Assembly: GCA_028023455.1 (NCBI GenBank)
Contig: JAQFVV010006271.1
Coordinates: 1,187,795-1,251,794 of the forward strand
Source: Epiperipatus broadwayi
Taxonomy: Eukaryota > Onychophora > Udeonychophora > Euonychophora > Peripatidae
DNA: 64,000 bases
Direction of reading: 5' to 3'
In this document: positions 61,765 through 64,000 of the stretch, piece after piece
Numbering within the stretch: position 1 is the stretch's first letter
Layout of the letters: each line of letters opens with the position of its first letter
The notes under the pieces: generated by a model
Seen by the model: only the letters and a program-made list of their open reading frames with translations
The model's database searches: none
What the model was told of the DNA's origin: nothing
Position numbers and translations under genes: made by a program

Positions 61765-63589
61765 TCACTTGAGAGCCAAATGATTCCCAAACTTCCTTTT
61801 ACTAGTTGAATTTATTGCACAGATTTCATCTCCACCAGTTATATTAATAGAAGCATGGGTATTATCTTGCTCCCATTCTTCACTTATTTCCATTTGGTCT
61901 GTCTGATCAGGCATGTTTGGTTTGTATTGAATAATTTTAATCTCATTGTGCCTTGCAGCCACCATTAATGTATTTACAAGTGGCTGGTCAACTCTAGAGT
62001 GTTCTTGCCCAATGCTTAATGAATAGCTTTGATGTTTATCAGTCAAAACCACTTCACTATCTTTATCAAAGCCAGAAGCATTACTATTTGTATTCATTAC
62101 CATTTTATCACCTCTGAACACAACTTCACATTTGTAAAACCTGCTATTTCTTTCTCCACATCTCTGACAGTCTTTGTTTGGATAGGTTCTCACATAATGT
62201 ATTCTCTGTCCACATACAAAGCATTGGGGTTGAACACCTCACACTGCCATAAAGATTGGACAGCTGTTTTTCTCCAGCACTAAAGGAAGGTCACTTAGAA
62301 TGATGCCAGCTTCAATGTGAAAGTCACTGTATTGGGAGAGCAATTCCAACCCAGATCTCTTCTCTGTTAAATAATTGAATGAGGTTAAAGTTCTGAATCC
62401 TGATAGAAACTTCTGTAAATCATTGGTAGCAAAATTCAGGTAGCAATTTTTCACTATACCATGAACTATTATCAGATATGATGTGTCAATTTTAATCAAA
62501 AACCTTTTATTGAGGACACAATAGTTTCTTCTGAACAACACTTTTTGTATAATGTTGAAAAACTCCATGATAAAATATCTTTTAGTAGGGTAATGAAACA
62601 CCCTTTTTATAGCATTCCCTAACTGGTTATTCTTAATTAATGTAAAAAAAATTATCCACAGTGAATTGAAATAAATTACAATCAACATTAGTGGTGGCCA
62701 GAATCAGAGTGCATTCACTGGCATAGTTTAAAAAGAAATTAAATAACATAGAAGAAATCCTATTATTAAAGTTATCACTGATTTGGTTGTAAATATTTGT
62801 CTTGAAATCTGCACTATTAAGATCCAAACTGTGTTTCATGTAACTGCCCAGGTTTAAATTTTCTTCATTATCTAAATCCATCAATGCCAGCCCTGCCATT
62901 TCTCCACTTTTGGCCATTCTGCTGCCTTTAGCTTTGATGTAAGAGTTAGCCTTAGAAGAAGGGCTGTTATTTTGCATAATAATATTCATTGAACCCAATT
63001 TAAACTTTTAAGCATAAGAAACATTGGTTTCAGCAGAGGATTCACTTGATTTATCTACAATAGCACTATTACTGTTATTAATTAGTGGAGGGAACTGAGG
63101 TATAGCATGTTTTTCTTCAATTATTGAATTATGTAGGTTGTACTGCATTTTAGAATTAGTATTGCAATTTTCTGAATTGTTGTGGTTAAGAATGATATTT
63201 GTATTCACTATATCGTCATTTTGGGCACTAATTTCGGTCTTAAAATTGGACTGGGAACTTATAATTTCATCTGAGTCATCATTATTTGGCATTTTAAAAT
63301 TGCTTGTTTCATTAAATCGGACAGAATTAGCTACATTATTATAGAGATTGGGGAATTCCAGTAAAGTGCCCCCTTTTTTAAAAAGATTTTGCAGTTTTAT
63401 ATTTTTTACCGATATCAATATAGAATCATTCATATCTTGATTGTTTTTGGTATTTACATTTTTCAGCATTGCATCTAGATTTTGGTCTATAATTGGAGAT
63501 TTAAGTTGGTCTATAATTGGAGATTTATGTTTATCCTGAGATTTAAAAAGGTTTTCATTAAGATTTTTATACTTTTCATTGGAAACCAC
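61765..63589 (-). pseudogene. LINE ORF1 (gag-like) remnant with zinc knuckles
   Basis: Three overlapping frames (63589-63008, 62998-62633, 62688-62239) continue into 62193-61765. The N-terminal part is N, S and D rich with a duplicated KSPIIDQ. The middle has RRNYCVLNKRFLIKID, an RNA-binding-like segment. At about 62260-62130 comes CFVCGQRIHYVRTYP, then CQRCGERNSRFYKC: two CCHC-type knuckles with some ligands replaced, followed by an acidic tail. This is the arrangement of ORF1 proteins in I and related LINEs, which bind the element RNA. Frameshifts at about 63000 and 62650 break it. Confidence 0.72.
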
Positions 63590-63600
63590 CTAACATTAAG

Positions 63601-63875
63601 TTTAGACTTAGTTAAACCACTAAACATCACATGATCACTATCTCATACTAGCACATATTGTTATTAAACAATTCAAAACAGCAAAACTCTCCATATAGTA
63701 GTGCCATCTTGTGCTAACAAGAGCAATCAATGGATGCCAGAAGGCTTGTGCATAAAATCCCTATCTAGTGCCTACTCATCCAATATCCCCAGACTAGTTT
63801 CTGGCTTGTGGCCTTTATCAGTGAGGAGCCTTGGATCTGAGAGCACTTGCTGTTTTGAATTGTTTAGACTTAGTT
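63601..63875 (-). mobile_element. family 1 hammerhead element inserted in LINE ORF1
   Basis: Flanked by the perfect 13-bp repeat TTTAGACTTAGTT (63601-63613, 63863-63875). Left: tail AAACCACTAAACATCACATG. Then the inverted end AACAATTCAAAACAGCAA, mirrored at the right end as TTGCTGTTTTGAATTG. The unit is 249 bp with a single ribozyme motif, the clearest minimal form in the window. LINE sequence continues at 63876-64000. Confidence 0.93.
63780..63834 (-). ncRNA. hammerhead-like motif, family 1 copy F
   Basis: Minus strand: CCAAGGCTCCTCA, CTGATAA (63822-63816; core G to A), stem II GGC-CACAA-GCC, GAAAC, TAGTC, TGGGGATATTGG. Stems I and II intact, core mutated. Confidence 0.65.
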
Positions 63876-64000
63876 ATTAATTTAGATTTTGTAATTGGAA
63901 TTTTTCGACATTATTTTGAGGACTTTTATGACTTTTGTTAGATTTATCTACAATGTTTTTAACATTAGGAGATGAATTTTGAACATCCTTTAAGGTTTTC
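63876..64000 (-). pseudogene. LINE ORF1 upstream part (cut by window end)
   Basis: Minus strand reads SPNVKNIVDKSNKSHKSPQ, N, K and S rich like 63008-63589, interrupted by the hammerhead element and out of frame with the downstream part. Confidence 0.5.

Noticed and set aside
62029-62283. 84-codon plus-strand frame
   Set aside because: Antisense shadow of LINE ORF1 zinc-knuckle region.

Overview
The window is AT-rich animal DNA, very probably from an invertebrate. Genes are sparse and the sequence is mostly layered, decayed mobile elements: Gypsy-type LTR elements with very long LTRs, several non-LTR retrotransposons (LINEs), Penelope-like elements (PLEs), a hAT DNA transposon, foldback/MITE-like elements, and long (TA)n and (AAT)n microsatellites. 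No operons, rRNA, CRISPR or bacterial-style genes are present. The mix fits a lophotrochozoan such as a mollusc, but the sequence alone does not settle the taxon.

Layout. 0.2-11.1 kb: one Gypsy-like element with ~2.4 kb LTRs; its 3' LTR is split by a 3.1 kb insertion that itself carries a palindromic element. 11.1-16.1 kb: LINE remnants and two palindromic elements. 16.1-17.9 kb: a PLE with reverse transcriptase and GIY-YIG endonuclease remnants, arranged as an inverted duplication. 18.1-19.0 kb: a large element with two hammerhead-ribozyme motifs in opposite orientations. 19-30 kb: mostly unassigned DNA with a LINE fragment, two palindromic elements and a LINE tail. 30-33 kb: a terminal-inverted-repeat element and a second PLE. 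33.3 kb: one exon-like open stretch of unknown identity. 38.2-39.3 kb: the only intact protein gene, a type II membrane glycosyltransferase with a DXD motif, on the minus strand with an apparent 5'-UTR splice acceptor. 41.7-48.3 kb: a second Gypsy-like element and inverted LTRs. 48.6-49.8 kb: a hAT element with an exact 8-bp target duplication. 52.2-55.7 kb: an RTE-like LINE with two hammerhead elements next to or inside it. 58.2-59.0 kb: a second hammerhead-element family and a MITE. 59.3-64 kb: a decayed APE-type LINE whose ORF1 region is interrupted by another hammerhead element with a 13-bp target duplication.

The most interesting signal is a set of short, self-complementary elements with the same architecture: a palindromic body, a one-sided tail of about 20-55 nt, and flanking direct repeats of 8-15 bp. 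In two sequence families the body carries a recognisable type I hammerhead ribozyme motif (CUGAUGA ... GAAA with fitting stems I and II). Copies show a compensatory base change in stem II. This looks like a non-autonomous, ribozyme-bearing retroelement group related to Penelope pLTRs or retrozymes. Hammerheads in PLEs and retrozymes are known; the palindromic families seen here, and the tRNA-like ends of one of them, may not be described.
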